Source: UBA4823 sp034436035 (GTDB taxonomy: Bacteria; Chloroflexota; Anaerolineae; Anaerolineales; UBA4823). Taken from it: a stretch of DNA of 9,140 nucleotides. Location: contig DAOTVW010000021.1 in the NCBI GenBank assembly GCA_034436035.1, positions 1 to 9,140 of the forward strand, read 5' to 3'. The notes under the pieces are model-generated. The model did no database searches, was not told the DNA's origin, and saw nothing but the letters and a program-made list of their open reading frames with translations. Below, one piece after another: positions 1 to 7,388 of this stretch. Numbering within the stretch: the first letter of the stretch is position 1; each line of letters begins with the position of its first letter. A program made the position numbers and the translations under genes.

Positions 1-285
1 GCAATATCGGATAAACCTCAGGGAAAAATCCCATTGGTTGTGGGTGAGGTAGAAATATTCATAGACTTATCTACAGCAGTGGATCATCGTCAGGAATTAG
101 AGCGTCTCAACCGCGAATTAGGAGAAATAACTCAGCAAATCGAACGATTAAATAACCTTCTCGCCAGCGAATTTTCTCGAAAAGCACCACCCGCGATAGT
201 GGAAAAAGAACGACAAAAATTAGCGGATTTTATGATGGCTGCTGATAAAATTAAAAAGCAAATCAACGAGCTAGAGAAAGGATGA
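1..285 (+). CDS. valS: Valyl-tRNA synthetase, C-terminal fragment (5' end outside window)
   Basis: This is the last 94 codons of valyl-tRNA synthetase, the cytoplasmic enzyme that charges tRNA-Val with valine. The frame is open from base 1 and ends at TGA 283-285. The visible part is the C-terminal coiled-coil tRNA-binding arm: a VVGEVEIFIDL strand segment followed by a long heptad-like charged helix (residues about 28-52 of the fragment), the family hallmark KAPPAIVEKERQKL, and a second helix ending in ELEKG. In the family this antiparallel coiled coil contacts the tRNA and follows the anticodon-binding domain. A TTG at 34 could be mistaken for a start, but the preceding codons fit the ValRS arm and there is no ribosome binding site, so the gene must continue to the left. 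The next gene starts one base after the stop, suggesting cotranscription. The catalytic and editing domains are not visible. Confidence 0.9.
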   Translation, partial: AISDKPQGKIPLVVGEVEIFIDLSTAVDHRQELERLNRELGEITQQIERLNNLLASEFSRKAPPAIVEKERQKLADFMMAADKIKKQINELEKG

Positions 286-286
286 T

Positions 287-1081
287 ATGCCTAAAATCGC
301 ACTTCCTGATTTTACAATGGCGTTTGACGATGTCGGCTCTGGCAAAGCGATCCTGTTTATCCATGGATATCCATTAACTCGTAAAATGTGGCAACCTCAA
401 ATAGATGGATTGTCATCTTTTTTGCGGGTAATCGCACCTGATTTACGCGGTCATGGCGAGTCAACCCCAACCAAGGGAATATATAGCATGGACCTCTTGG
501 CAAGGGATTGTATTGATCTCCTGGACTATCTCAACATCGAAAAGGTATATCTTTGTGGATTATCCATGGGAGGATATATTAGTCTTGCTTTTACCCGAAA
601 ATATCCCGAACGCTTAGCCGGATTGATCCTTACCGCCACGCGCGCTAGCGCTGACACGGAAGAAGGGAAAATAAATCGAGAACGAGCCATAGAAAACGCC
701 CAAAAAAATGGGATCATACCCATTATCGAATCTATGATACCCCGCCTCCTTTCTCCGTATACCTTTGACCATCAACCACAGCTTGTGGAAGAAGTACGTC
801 AGATCATGCAAAATGTGACATTGGAAGCAGTGATCGGAGATTTGAGTGGAATGAAAGAGCGACCAGATTCGCGTGCGTATCTGCACAAAATAAATGTACC
901 CACTTTAATCATTCACGGCAAGGAAGATCAACTCATCCCTATTGCCGAAGTGGAAGAAATGAACGCAGCCATTCCTCACTCACAGCTTGTATTATTCGAT
1001 AAATGTGGACATTTGCCTAATCTGGAAGCGAAAGAACTATTTAATCAAACAGTATTGAATTTTGTTAACGAAAACCAATGA
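287..1081 (+). CDS. Alpha/beta-fold hydrolase
   Basis: A 264-residue cytoplasmic serine hydrolase of the alpha/beta hydrolase_1 family (esterase, lipase, haloperoxidase or 3-oxoadipate enol-lactonase type). Visible motifs are the oxyanion-hole HGYPL at 26-30, the PDLRGHGES loop at 51-59, the nucleophile elbow GLSMGG at 91-96 with Ser93, the acid Asp214 in HGKEDQLIP, and the catalytic His242 in CGHLPN. The triad is therefore complete. A helical cap region lies at about 120-195. There is no signal peptide. Start ATG 287 is preceded by AAAGGA (277-282), which lies in the valS end, so translation is probably coupled to valS. The length is normal for the family. The substrate cannot be deduced: the layout resembles 3-oxoadipate enol-lactonase-like proteins, but no aromatic degradation genes are nearby. 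Its stop overlaps the start of the next gene (ATGA, 1078-1081). Confidence 0.9.
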   Translation: MPKIALPDFTMAFDDVGSGKAILFIHGYPLTRKMWQPQIDGLSSFLRVIAPDLRGHGESTPTKGIYSMDLLARDCIDLLDYLNIEKVYLCGLSMGGYISLAFTRKYPERLAGLILTATRASADTEEGKINRERAIENAQKNGIIPIIESMIPRLLSPYTFDHQPQLVEEVRQIMQNVTLEAVIGDLSGMKERPDSRAYLHKINVPTLIIHGKEDQLIPIAEVEEMNAAIPHSQLVLFDKCGHLPNLEAKELFNQTVLNFVNENQ

Positions 1082-1716
1082 AAAATCCTTTATCCTTAAT
1101 TGCTGAACAGGCTGATCAATTAGAAATGCGGGTTTCGGGGCTGCGTGAGGAGCTCCGAAACCGCCCTATTCCATATCTTGCAGAGGCAACAGATTGCGTG
1201 TTCAATGAAGATTTAAGTCGATTTGAATTTCCGTACTGGCATCAACCGATTTTTATAACCACGCCCCAATTCGAGTGCATCCAGTCCACTGACCAATCGC
1301 CTCTTCGCGTTATCCATCAAGCATTGATCCTTTATTATTTTTATACTGCAGATGGGGCACCCTTGACAAATAAATGGGTTTCTTTTAGTGAATTACCTAA
1401 CGGACGATTTTACAATCAAGCGTACCAAGGTTACACTGGGAAAATAATCATACAGCATTTTCAAGATGACATCGAAAAATTAAGCCGCGCCGTACAACGC
1501 GCTCATGGGGAGCCCGTTCCGTTCGCAGATTATTCGTTTCGCTTCCAGGTTTTACCGCGCTTACCATTATTGTTGGTCTATTGGCAAGGAGATGAAGACT
1601 TTCCTCCTAATTATCAAATCCTATTTGATGCCAATGTCATCCATTACTTGCCAATCGATGGCTGTGCTATTGCCGGAAAATTATTAACCAGCCAGTTAAT
1701 CGCCTCGGCTAAATAA
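1078..1716 (+). CDS. DUF3786-like protein of unknown function
   Basis: A 212-residue soluble protein that I assign from memory to the DUF3786 family; its function is unknown. The recognisable core is at about 85-121, with an LYYFYTADGAPLTNKWVSF stretch followed by ELPNGRFYNQAYQGYTG. A C-terminal block at about 163-203 contains VYWQGDEDFPPNYQILFD and ends near GCAIAGKLL. The N-terminal 40 residues look helical (Leu, Glu and Gln rich). Four cysteines (40, 67, 196 and none clustered with the other three) do not form an obvious iron-sulfur or zinc site; in fact only positions 40, 67 and 196 are Cys. No signal peptide or membrane segment is seen. Start ATG 1078 overlaps the hydrolase stop as ATGA and has only a weak ribosome binding site, which points to translational coupling. 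It is the last gene of the valS-hydrolase run and converges with the gene on the opposite strand 34 bases away. Confidence 0.75.
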   Translation: MKNPLSLIAEQADQLEMRVSGLREELRNRPIPYLAEATDCVFNEDLSRFEFPYWHQPIFITTPQFECIQSTDQSPLRVIHQALILYYFYTADGAPLTNKWVSFSELPNGRFYNQAYQGYTGKIIIQHFQDDIEKLSRAVQRAHGEPVPFADYSFRFQVLPRLPLLLVYWQGDEDFPPNYQILFDANVIHYLPIDGCAIAGKLLTSQLIASAK

Positions 1717-1750
1717 GCAATCCCGTTTCTTCTCATAATTACCGTATTAA

Positions 1751-2737
1751 TCAGGTGGGCGGTGATGTTGATGTCAACGTTGGTGTGGGTGTGGGAGTAG
1801 GTGTGGGTGTTAACGTCGGAGTTTTTGTTGAGGCTGGTGCAGAAGTTTTCGTAGGCGCTGTGGTATTTGCAGGTTTTGAAGTGGGTGTGGCTGATTTCGA
1901 GACCGAAGTGCCCACATTCTTTACTCTTATTTCCACCCATAAGTAATCGGTGGCATTTTTACCAACTCCAAATACGTGACCAGCATTATCATTTATCATC
2001 CAGCCACCTTTATATTTTCCATCGGTTTTCGGAGCAACAAGTTCAATTTGTAAATCTACAGTTTCCCCAGGTTGCACTGCACCCGGAATCGGTACTTGAT
2101 TTTTTGCCCCTAACATATCACCGCTTACCCACATTAAAGTGAAATTGCGATTCCAAGTACAACTGCCAACATTCTGAACCCGCCAAATTTTCGTGAATTT
2201 CGTTCCGCCTGCAAAAACCGTCCCTGGAGGGACATTGATATCCTGAATAAATTTCGCCCGCAAACAAGGCAGTGGCGTGGGAGTAAGAGGAGTCACGGTG
2301 GGTGGAATGGGTGTAGCAGTAAAAGTCTCCGTGGGAGTTGGTGAAGGACCAACAGGGGTAGAGGTTGCCGCTATGGTAGGATTTATTCCCTGCTCGGAAC
2401 TTCCACCACCTCCTCCGCTGACAATGGGCAAATATATCTGAGTTTTTTCGCCGCTAAGTCCAATAACCGCAGTGGTTGTCAAGGTGGTGCTCACTGCAAT
2501 TTGCGTAGTCTGTGGAGTGATAACACCATTTGCAATAAGGGTAAGCTGGACTGCTGTTTCGATTAAATCTTGGGCGGGAGGGGGTAATTGCGGCACCGTT
2601 TGGCCAGGCATCACACATCCAAATAAAATCCACCCAATCAGGAAAGTTACAACGATTGCCAAGAATTCAGCTCTTGCTCGCCCCATTTTTTTCGTTATGT
2701 GGGAAAAATCTTGCCGGTGCAGAGAATTCTTTTTCAT
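1751..2737 (-). CDS. Exported Thr/Pro-rich putative lipoprotein with NBR1-type Ig-like domain
   Basis: A 328-residue cell-surface protein. Residues 1-24 are basic; 25-40 are hydrophobic and run into LFGC with Cys41. This is a plausible but imperfect lipobox (Phe at -2), so either a lipoprotein or an N-terminally anchored protein is possible. Residues 104-114 are a glycine/serine linker and 119-157 a Thr-Pro-rich linker. About 158-275 matches the NBR1-type Ig-like domain seen in many Chloroflexota surface proteins: WRVQNVGSCTWN at 185-196, VQPGETVDLQIEL at 221-233, and GKYKGGWMIND at 240-250. Cys158 and Cys193 could form a disulfide. Residues about 280-328 are a low-complexity tail with TP repeats. 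Start ATG 2737 overlaps the mutS stop and has AAGGA six bases upstream. Met18 would give a shorter signal peptide but lacks a ribosome binding site. The role is unknown; adhesion or carbohydrate binding is only a guess. Confidence 0.85.
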   Translation of the reverse strand: MKKNSLHRQDFSHITKKMGRARAEFLAIVVTFLIGWILFGCVMPGQTVPQLPPPAQDLIETAVQLTLIANGVITPQTTQIAVSTTLTTTAVIGLSGEKTQIYLPIVSGGGGGSSEQGINPTIAATSTPVGPSPTPTETFTATPIPPTVTPLTPTPLPCLRAKFIQDINVPPGTVFAGGTKFTKIWRVQNVGSCTWNRNFTLMWVSGDMLGAKNQVPIPGAVQPGETVDLQIELVAPKTDGKYKGGWMINDNAGHVFGVGKNATDYLWVEIRVKNVGTSVSKSATPTSKPANTTAPTKTSAPASTKTPTLTPTPTPTPTPTLTSTSPPT

Positions 2738-5319
2738 GGCTCATCCTTCAAATATTTACTTCGCCACTCATATAACTTATTTAATGCTTCAATCGGGGTC
2801 ATTGAATTCAAGTCAATAGACCTTAATTCCGCCACGAGAGGGTTAGTCTCTGGGAACAAAGCTAATTGCTTTGGTAATTCCGGGTTCATTGCAACTGCTT
2901 TCCCCGCTGATTTTTCCAGTTCTGTCAGGATTTCATTTGCCCGTTGAATGACCGGTTTTGGTAAACCAGCCAATTGAGCAACATGGATACCATAAGAACG
3001 ATCTGCCCCCCCATTAATGATCTTATGCAAAAAGATCACTTTTCCATCTACCTCACTTACCGCCACATTCCGATTTCCGACCATAGGCAACAAATCCGCA
3101 AGTTGGGTCAACTCATGATAATGGGTTGCGAACAAGGTCTTCGAGCGCAAATTGGGATGATTGTGAATATATTCAACAATTGCCCAAGCAATCGAGACTC
3201 CGTCATAAGTGCTCGTACCGCGTCCAATTTCATCTAGGATCAATAAGCTCCTTTTGGTAGCATGGTGCAAGATATTTGCCGTTTCGATCATTTCCACCAT
3301 AAATGTAGACTGCCCTGCATGGATTTCATCCTGCGCGCCAATACGAGTGAAAATTCTATCTACCAGCCCGATTTTTGCATAAGCGGCAGGCACAAAACTT
3401 CCCATTTGAGCCATTAATACAATCAGAGCGACTTGCCTCAAATATGTAGATTTCCCACTCATGTTTGGACCAGTGATAATTTGGATCCGTTCATTCTCCA
3501 CAAATTCTGTATCATTTGGGACAAAACGTTCGCTACGCAATGCTTGTTCGACAACAGGATGGCGGCCATCACGGATTTCAAGGACATCCTCTTCAACCAC
3601 TTCCGGACAATGATATTGATTCTGCACCGCAACTTCAGCTAACGCGCAAATTACATCTAGTTCTGCCAGGAAATGTGCCGTTTCCAATATTTTTTCCCGA
3701 GTTTGAGTTAGCCGATTACAAAGTTCTAGAAATAACTTCCCTTCAATTTCTTTGATGCGATCTTCCGCAGTTAACACAAAAGATTCATACTCTTTTAAAT
3801 CACTGGTAATATAACGTTCCCCATTCACCAAAGTTTGCTTGCGTATGTAATCCTCGGGTACATTAGGGCTGTTTGCCCGGGTCACTTCGATATAATAACC
3901 AAAGACCTTGTTGTATCCCACTTTCAAAGTTTTTATGCCCGTACGCTCCCGTTCTCTGCTCTCCAGATTCGCAATCCAATCACGGGCATGCTGAGATTTT
4001 TGTATCACATCATCTAATTCAGCGGAATAACCGGAGCGAAATATCCCCGTGCTTTGCAGGGTTTGCGGAGGATTATCCACAAGCGCTCTTTCAAGCAATT
4101 CCGTTTCTTCTGCACATAAATCGAAACGATATTCCATATGCTCGAACAGAGACGGCGCACGATTCAATAATGGAAATAAAACCCTTAATTGCTGTAAGCT
4201 CGCCCGCATAGCATTGAGATCACGAGGCTGAGCAATCCCACTAACCACTCGATTGATCAACCTTTCCAGATCCGTGAATGGTTTCATTGCTTCTCGTAAC
4301 TCGGCTCTTAATACCCCATCCTTAACGAACAAGCCTATTCTAGCTTGCCGGGAATGTATTCTCGCCAGGTCTAATAATGGTTTATTGATCCATTGTCGCA
4401 ATAAGCGCGCCCCCATGGGGGTAACGGTTTTGTCGATGATGGAAATCAGTGTGCCTTTCCCGCCAGTATTACGGATAGTTTCGACTAATTCCAAATTTCG
4501 GCGAGTCGCAGCATCTAAAACCATGAATTCATCAAAAGAGTAAGTCTTAAGTTGATTGAGTAGCTTTAGCGCTTCGGGTTGGGTTTCTTTTACATACTGT
4601 AAGATTGCCCCCGCTGCTTGGACACCGATTTTGAATTGAGACAACCCAAACCCTTCTAAAGATACCACTTCGAAATGGCGCAGTAATTCCTGCTCACATC
4701 TGCCCAGTTCAAAACGCCAATTGGGGAATCGGGTGACATGCCCCGTTATTCCATTCTCAATAGATTGATTTTCACTGATTAGGATTTCTGCTGGCTGCAA
4801 GCGATTAATTTCTGCTCGTAATGTCGTCCAGATATCGGCGTGAGCGAACTCCGTGACCGCAAACTCACCTGTCGAAATATCCACATAAGCTAATCCGGCT
4901 TTATGTGCCTCTTCATCAACCATGATGCTTACTAAATAATTATTCTCACGGTTGGGTAATAATCCTGATTCAAGCACTGTTCCGGGAGTAACCACCCGCA
5001 CAACTTTCCGTTCGAATAATCCCTTTATAGGCTGCTCACCTACCTGCTCACAAATCGCCACATGATAGCCTTTTTCGATTAATCGTCCTAAATAATTTTC
5101 TACAGCATGGAAAGGAATACCCGCCATAGGTACTTTAACGCCCTTAGCTACATTGCGGGCAGTCAACACGATATCCAGTTCCTTTGAGGTAATTTCTGCA
5201 TCATGATCAAATGTTTCGTAAAAATCGCCTAGACGAAAGAACAAAATCGAATCTGGGTATTGTTTTTTAATTTCCAGGTATTGCTTCCGAATGGGAGTGA
5301 TCTCTTCTGTTTTCGTCAT
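2734..5319 (-). CDS. mutS: DNA mismatch repair protein MutS
   Basis: An 861-residue MutS, the cytoplasmic ATPase that recognises base mismatches and small loops and recruits MutL. Domain I at the N-terminus has the mismatch-probing Phe-X-Glu motif (GDFYETF, Phe33 and Glu35). The connector, core and clamp domains fill about 120-570, including TPMGARLLRQW at 300-310 and KVFGYYIEVT at 471-480. The ATPase domain has Walker A GPNMSGKST at 617-625, STFMVEM at 671-677, Walker B and signature LLILDEIGRGTSTYDG at 692-707, and ATHYHEL at 731-737. QLALF at 818-822 fits the beta-clamp binding pentapeptide. The C-terminal PIEALNKLYEW (842-852) is the usual dimerisation helix. All key residues are present and the length is typical. 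Start ATG 5319 fits the family N-terminus. No mutL is adjacent; the downstream partner is the exported NBR1-Ig protein, sharing ATGA. Confidence 0.98.
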   Translation of the reverse strand: MTKTEEITPIRKQYLEIKKQYPDSILFFRLGDFYETFDHDAEITSKELDIVLTARNVAKGVKVPMAGIPFHAVENYLGRLIEKGYHVAICEQVGEQPIKGLFERKVVRVVTPGTVLESGLLPNRENNYLVSIMVDEEAHKAGLAYVDISTGEFAVTEFAHADIWTTLRAEINRLQPAEILISENQSIENGITGHVTRFPNWRFELGRCEQELLRHFEVVSLEGFGLSQFKIGVQAAGAILQYVKETQPEALKLLNQLKTYSFDEFMVLDAATRRNLELVETIRNTGGKGTLISIIDKTVTPMGARLLRQWINKPLLDLARIHSRQARIGLFVKDGVLRAELREAMKPFTDLERLINRVVSGIAQPRDLNAMRASLQQLRVLFPLLNRAPSLFEHMEYRFDLCAEETELLERALVDNPPQTLQSTGIFRSGYSAELDDVIQKSQHARDWIANLESRERERTGIKTLKVGYNKVFGYYIEVTRANSPNVPEDYIRKQTLVNGERYITSDLKEYESFVLTAEDRIKEIEGKLFLELCNRLTQTREKILETAHFLAELDVICALAEVAVQNQYHCPEVVEEDVLEIRDGRHPVVEQALRSERFVPNDTEFVENERIQIITGPNMSGKSTYLRQVALIVLMAQMGSFVPAAYAKIGLVDRIFTRIGAQDEIHAGQSTFMVEMIETANILHHATKRSLLILDEIGRGTSTYDGVSIAWAIVEYIHNHPNLRSKTLFATHYHELTQLADLLPMVGNRNVAVSEVDGKVIFLHKIINGGADRSYGIHVAQLAGLPKPVIQRANEILTELEKSAGKAVAMNPELPKQLALFPETNPLVAELRSIDLNSMTPIEALNKLYEWRSKYLKDEP
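2744..2748 (-). promoter_or_regulatory. Ribosome binding site of the NBR1-Ig protein gene
   Basis: AAGGA on the minus strand, six bases before the ATG at 2737 and inside the last codons of mutS. It supports Met1 over the internal Met18 as the start of the exported protein and indicates that the downstream gene has its own initiation signal as well as the ATGA overlap. Confidence 0.65.
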
Positions 5320-5325
5320 AGTTCC

Positions 5326-5354
5326 ATTCTAAATTGTCCTTACCCTTTCGACAA
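5326..5354 (-). promoter_or_regulatory. Candidate mutS promoter, possibly giving a leaderless mRNA
   Basis: On the minus strand TTGTCG (5349-5354) and TAGAAT (5326-5331) are separated by 17 bases, matching the sigma-70 consensus at 4 of 6 and 5 of 6 positions. The -10 box ends only six bases before the mutS ATG, so transcription would start at or next to the A of the start codon. The only ribosome-binding-like sequence is a weak GGA. An alternative upstream -10, TAAGAT (5373-5378), lacks a good -35 partner. Confidence 0.45.
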
Positions 5355-5384
5355 GATGTAATTGAAAATTCCATCTTATTTTAA

Positions 5385-5413
5385 TTGCCTAAATTAAAGA
5401 AAAAAGCTATAAT
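5385..5413 (+). promoter_or_regulatory. Sigma-70-type promoter of the ABC ATPase gene
   Basis: TTGCCT (5385-5390) and a perfect TATAAT (5408-5413) are separated by 17 bases. Transcription would start near 5420, leaving a leader of about 30 bases before the ATG at 5450. The region is AT-rich and lies back to back with the mutS promoter region. No operator palindrome is evident. Confidence 0.7.
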
Positions 5414-5435
5414 AAAGTCACTATATACATTCAGA

Positions 5436-5441
5436 AAGGAG
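5436..5441 (+). promoter_or_regulatory. Strong ribosome binding site of the ABC ATPase gene
   Basis: AAGGAG lies eight bases before ATG 5450 and fixes the start of the ATPase gene. It is the strongest Shine-Dalgarno match in the window. Confidence 0.75.
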
Positions 5442-5449
5442 AAAACCTT

Positions 5450-6550
5450 ATGGCTAGCGTAACGTTTGACCACGTGACCAAAAAGTTTGGCGACGTGACA
5501 GCAGTAAATGACCTCAACATCAAAGTCGAGGACAAGGAATTTCTTGTTTTAGTAGGCCCGTCGGGCTGTGGAAAATCTACCGCCTTGCGCTGCCTGGCCG
5601 GATTGGAAGATGTAACCGATGGACGCATTTACATTGGAGACCAACTCGTCAATGATGTCCCACCCAAAGATCGCGACATTGCGATGGTATTCCAATCCTA
5701 TGCCCTTTATCCACATATGACCGTTTTTGATAATATGGCATTCGCACTAAAACTACGCAAAGTACCCAAAGAAGAAATTAAACGCAGGGTTCATCAAGCT
5801 GCCCAATTACTGGGAATCGAAGATTTATTAAACCGGCGGCCGCGCCAACTCTCCGGTGGTCAACGTCAACGGGTTGCAGTAGGACGTGCAATCGTACGTG
5901 AGCCAAAGGTTTTCTTATTCGATGAACCGCTCTCTAACCTTGATGCAAAATTGCGCGTGGAAACCCGCGCAAACATCAGCAAACTCCATCTGCAATTACA
6001 GACCACTTTCATTTACGTTACCCACGATCAAGTAGAAGCAATGACCATGGCATCTCGCATTGCGGTCATCAATCAAGGAGTATTACAACAAATCGATACT
6101 CCTCAAAAACTATATGACAAACCAGATAATCTTTTTGTGGCTGGTTTCATAGGTTCACCAGCAATGAACTTTTTCAATGCCCATATCCGAAAAGGAGATG
6201 GGAAATTATACGTAGACGGGGGATCCTTCCATGTGGAAATACCATCCGATCGCGCCGCTCCTTACACGTCCTATGTGGATAAACCAGTGATCTTTGGTAT
6301 CCGCCCTGAAGATATCTTCAACCCGCAATTTTGCCCACCGGGAATTTTAGCCCAACCCGTTGAAGCTATTGTTGATGTTACAGAATTGATGGGCAATGAA
6401 ATTTTCGTTTATTTGAAAACCGGCGATCATAGCTTTATCGCTCGCGTTGACCCGCGTTCCCGCTATTCGATTGGCGAACACACTCAGATGGTGTTCAACA
6501 TGGAGAATATGCATATATTCGATGCCGAAACGGAGAAGGCTATTCGCTAA
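5450..6550 (+). CDS. ugpC: Sugar ABC transporter ATP-binding protein (MalK/UgpC/MsmX type)
   Basis: A 366-residue cytoplasmic ATPase subunit that powers carbohydrate uptake by CUT1-type ABC importers. The nucleotide-binding domain has Walker A GPSGCGKST at 36-44, the Q-loop Gln82 in VFQSYALYPHM, the signature LSGGQRQR at 134-141, Walker B VFLFDEP at 154-160, the D-loop SNLD at 162-165 and the switch His192 in THDQVEA. A C-terminal MalK-like regulatory/OB domain follows from about residue 235, with FIGSPAMNFF at 233-242 and FGIRPEDI at 282-289. Length and motifs are typical of the family. No permease or solute-binding protein gene is next to it, so like Bacillus MsmX it may serve several importers; that is an inference. 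The exact sugar cannot be told, and the symbol names the nearest family rather than a proven glycerol-3-phosphate role. It has its own promoter and may be cotranscribed with gpmA, since no terminator separates them. Confidence 0.93.
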   Translation: MASVTFDHVTKKFGDVTAVNDLNIKVEDKEFLVLVGPSGCGKSTALRCLAGLEDVTDGRIYIGDQLVNDVPPKDRDIAMVFQSYALYPHMTVFDNMAFALKLRKVPKEEIKRRVHQAAQLLGIEDLLNRRPRQLSGGQRQRVAVGRAIVREPKVFLFDEPLSNLDAKLRVETRANISKLHLQLQTTFIYVTHDQVEAMTMASRIAVINQGVLQQIDTPQKLYDKPDNLFVAGFIGSPAMNFFNAHIRKGDGKLYVDGGSFHVEIPSDRAAPYTSYVDKPVIFGIRPEDIFNPQFCPPGILAQPVEAIVDVTELMGNEIFVYLKTGDHSFIARVDPRSRYSIGEHTQMVFNMENMHIFDAETEKAIR

Positions 6551-6604
6551 ATTTTCAATCAAATGATAGAAGGAATAATGCAAAAATAAATTCCATACCT
6601 CATT

Positions 6605-6608
6605 GGAG
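6605..6608 (+). promoter_or_regulatory. Ribosome binding site deciding the gpmA start
   Basis: GGAG lies six bases before ATG 6615. It overlaps the in-frame TTG at 6603, which therefore belongs to the Shine-Dalgarno region and is not the start codon. Confidence 0.7.
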
Positions 6609-6614
6609 CAAACA

Positions 6615-7382
6615 ATGACTAACCAAAAAAGTGTTTACAAATTAGTATTAGTCCGTCACGGACAAAGTGTCTGGAATCTCGAAAACCGTTTTACAGGGTG
6701 GACCGATGTAGGGCTCTCTGAGCAGGGTGTGCAGGAAGCTCATATAGCCGGGCAATTAATCCGAAAAGAAGGTTTTACCTTTGATATTGCCTATACCTCT
6801 GTTCTGAAAAGAGCTATAAAAACGCTCTGGATCATGCTCGAAGAACTGGAGATGGAATGGCTACCGGTGATCAATGCCTGGCAGCTCAATGAACGTCACT
6901 ACGGTGCTTTACAAGGACTCAACAAAGCCGAAATGGCGGAAAAATTTGGAGAGGCACAAGTGAAATTATGGCGCCGCAGTTACGATGTTCCCCCTCCGCC
7001 TCTTGACTTGGATGACCCACGCCACCCGCGCTTCGATCCTCGCTATGCGGGTTTAAAGCCTGAAGAATTACCCCGATGCGAATCGCTCAAAGACACGGTC
7101 AACCGCATGCTGCCTTATTGGTTTAGTACCATTGCACCAAGCATAAAGAGTGGGAAAAAGGTTTTGATTTCTGCTCACGGCAACAGTTTGCGCGCCTTGG
7201 TGAAATACCTCGATAATATATCCGAACAGGACATTGTGGAATTAAACATCCCGACGGGTATCCCACTCATTTATGAGTTGGACGCGGATCTCAAACCTGT
7301 TACCCATTACTACCTTGGTGACGAAGAAATGGTACGGAAAGCAGCCGAAGCGGTAGCCGCCCAAGGAAAAGCAAAGAAATAA
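6615..7382 (+). CDS. gpmA: 2,3-bisphosphoglycerate-dependent phosphoglycerate mutase
   Basis: A 255-residue cytoplasmic glycolytic enzyme that interconverts 3-phosphoglycerate and 2-phosphoglycerate through a phosphohistidine. It has the RHG motif in LVLVRHGQSVWN with the phosphorylated His15, the FTGWTDVGLSEQG segment, Arg66 in TSVLKRAIKT, the acid Glu93 in LNERHYGALQG, and the second catalytic His188 in SAHGNSLRAL. The internal PPPPLDLDDPRHP stretch and the full length are typical of the dPGM (GpmA) type and longer than generic histidine phosphatases. The start is ATG 6615, supported by a well-placed GGAG; an in-frame TTG four codons upstream is less likely. The C-terminus ends in a basic, alanine-rich tail. 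It lies 64 bases after the ABC ATPase gene and is followed directly by an intrinsic terminator, so it is the last gene of this unit. Confidence 0.95.
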   Translation: MTNQKSVYKLVLVRHGQSVWNLENRFTGWTDVGLSEQGVQEAHIAGQLIRKEGFTFDIAYTSVLKRAIKTLWIMLEELEMEWLPVINAWQLNERHYGALQGLNKAEMAEKFGEAQVKLWRRSYDVPPPPLDLDDPRHPRFDPRYAGLKPEELPRCESLKDTVNRMLPYWFSTIAPSIKSGKKVLISAHGNSLRALVKYLDNISEQDIVELNIPTGIPLIYELDADLKPVTHYYLGDEEMVRKAAEAVAAQGKAKK

Positions 7383-7388
7383 ATACAG

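Noticed and set aside
34..285. Complete small gene starting at TTG 34
   Set aside because: The frame stays open to base 1 and the protein is the ValRS C-terminal coiled coil; there is no ribosome binding site before 34.
1755..1946. Plus-strand Val/Gly repeat protein
   Set aside because: It is the antisense reading of the Thr-Pro repeat codons of the surface protein gene.
6578..6589. Three-codon micro-ORF with an AAGGA before it, as a leader peptide for gpmA
   Set aside because: It is too short to distinguish from chance, and there is no attenuator hairpin between it and gpmA.
6603..6614. TTG 6603 as the gpmA start
   Set aside because: The TTG lies in the Shine-Dalgarno sequence itself, and ATG 6615 has ideal spacing and matches the family N-terminus.
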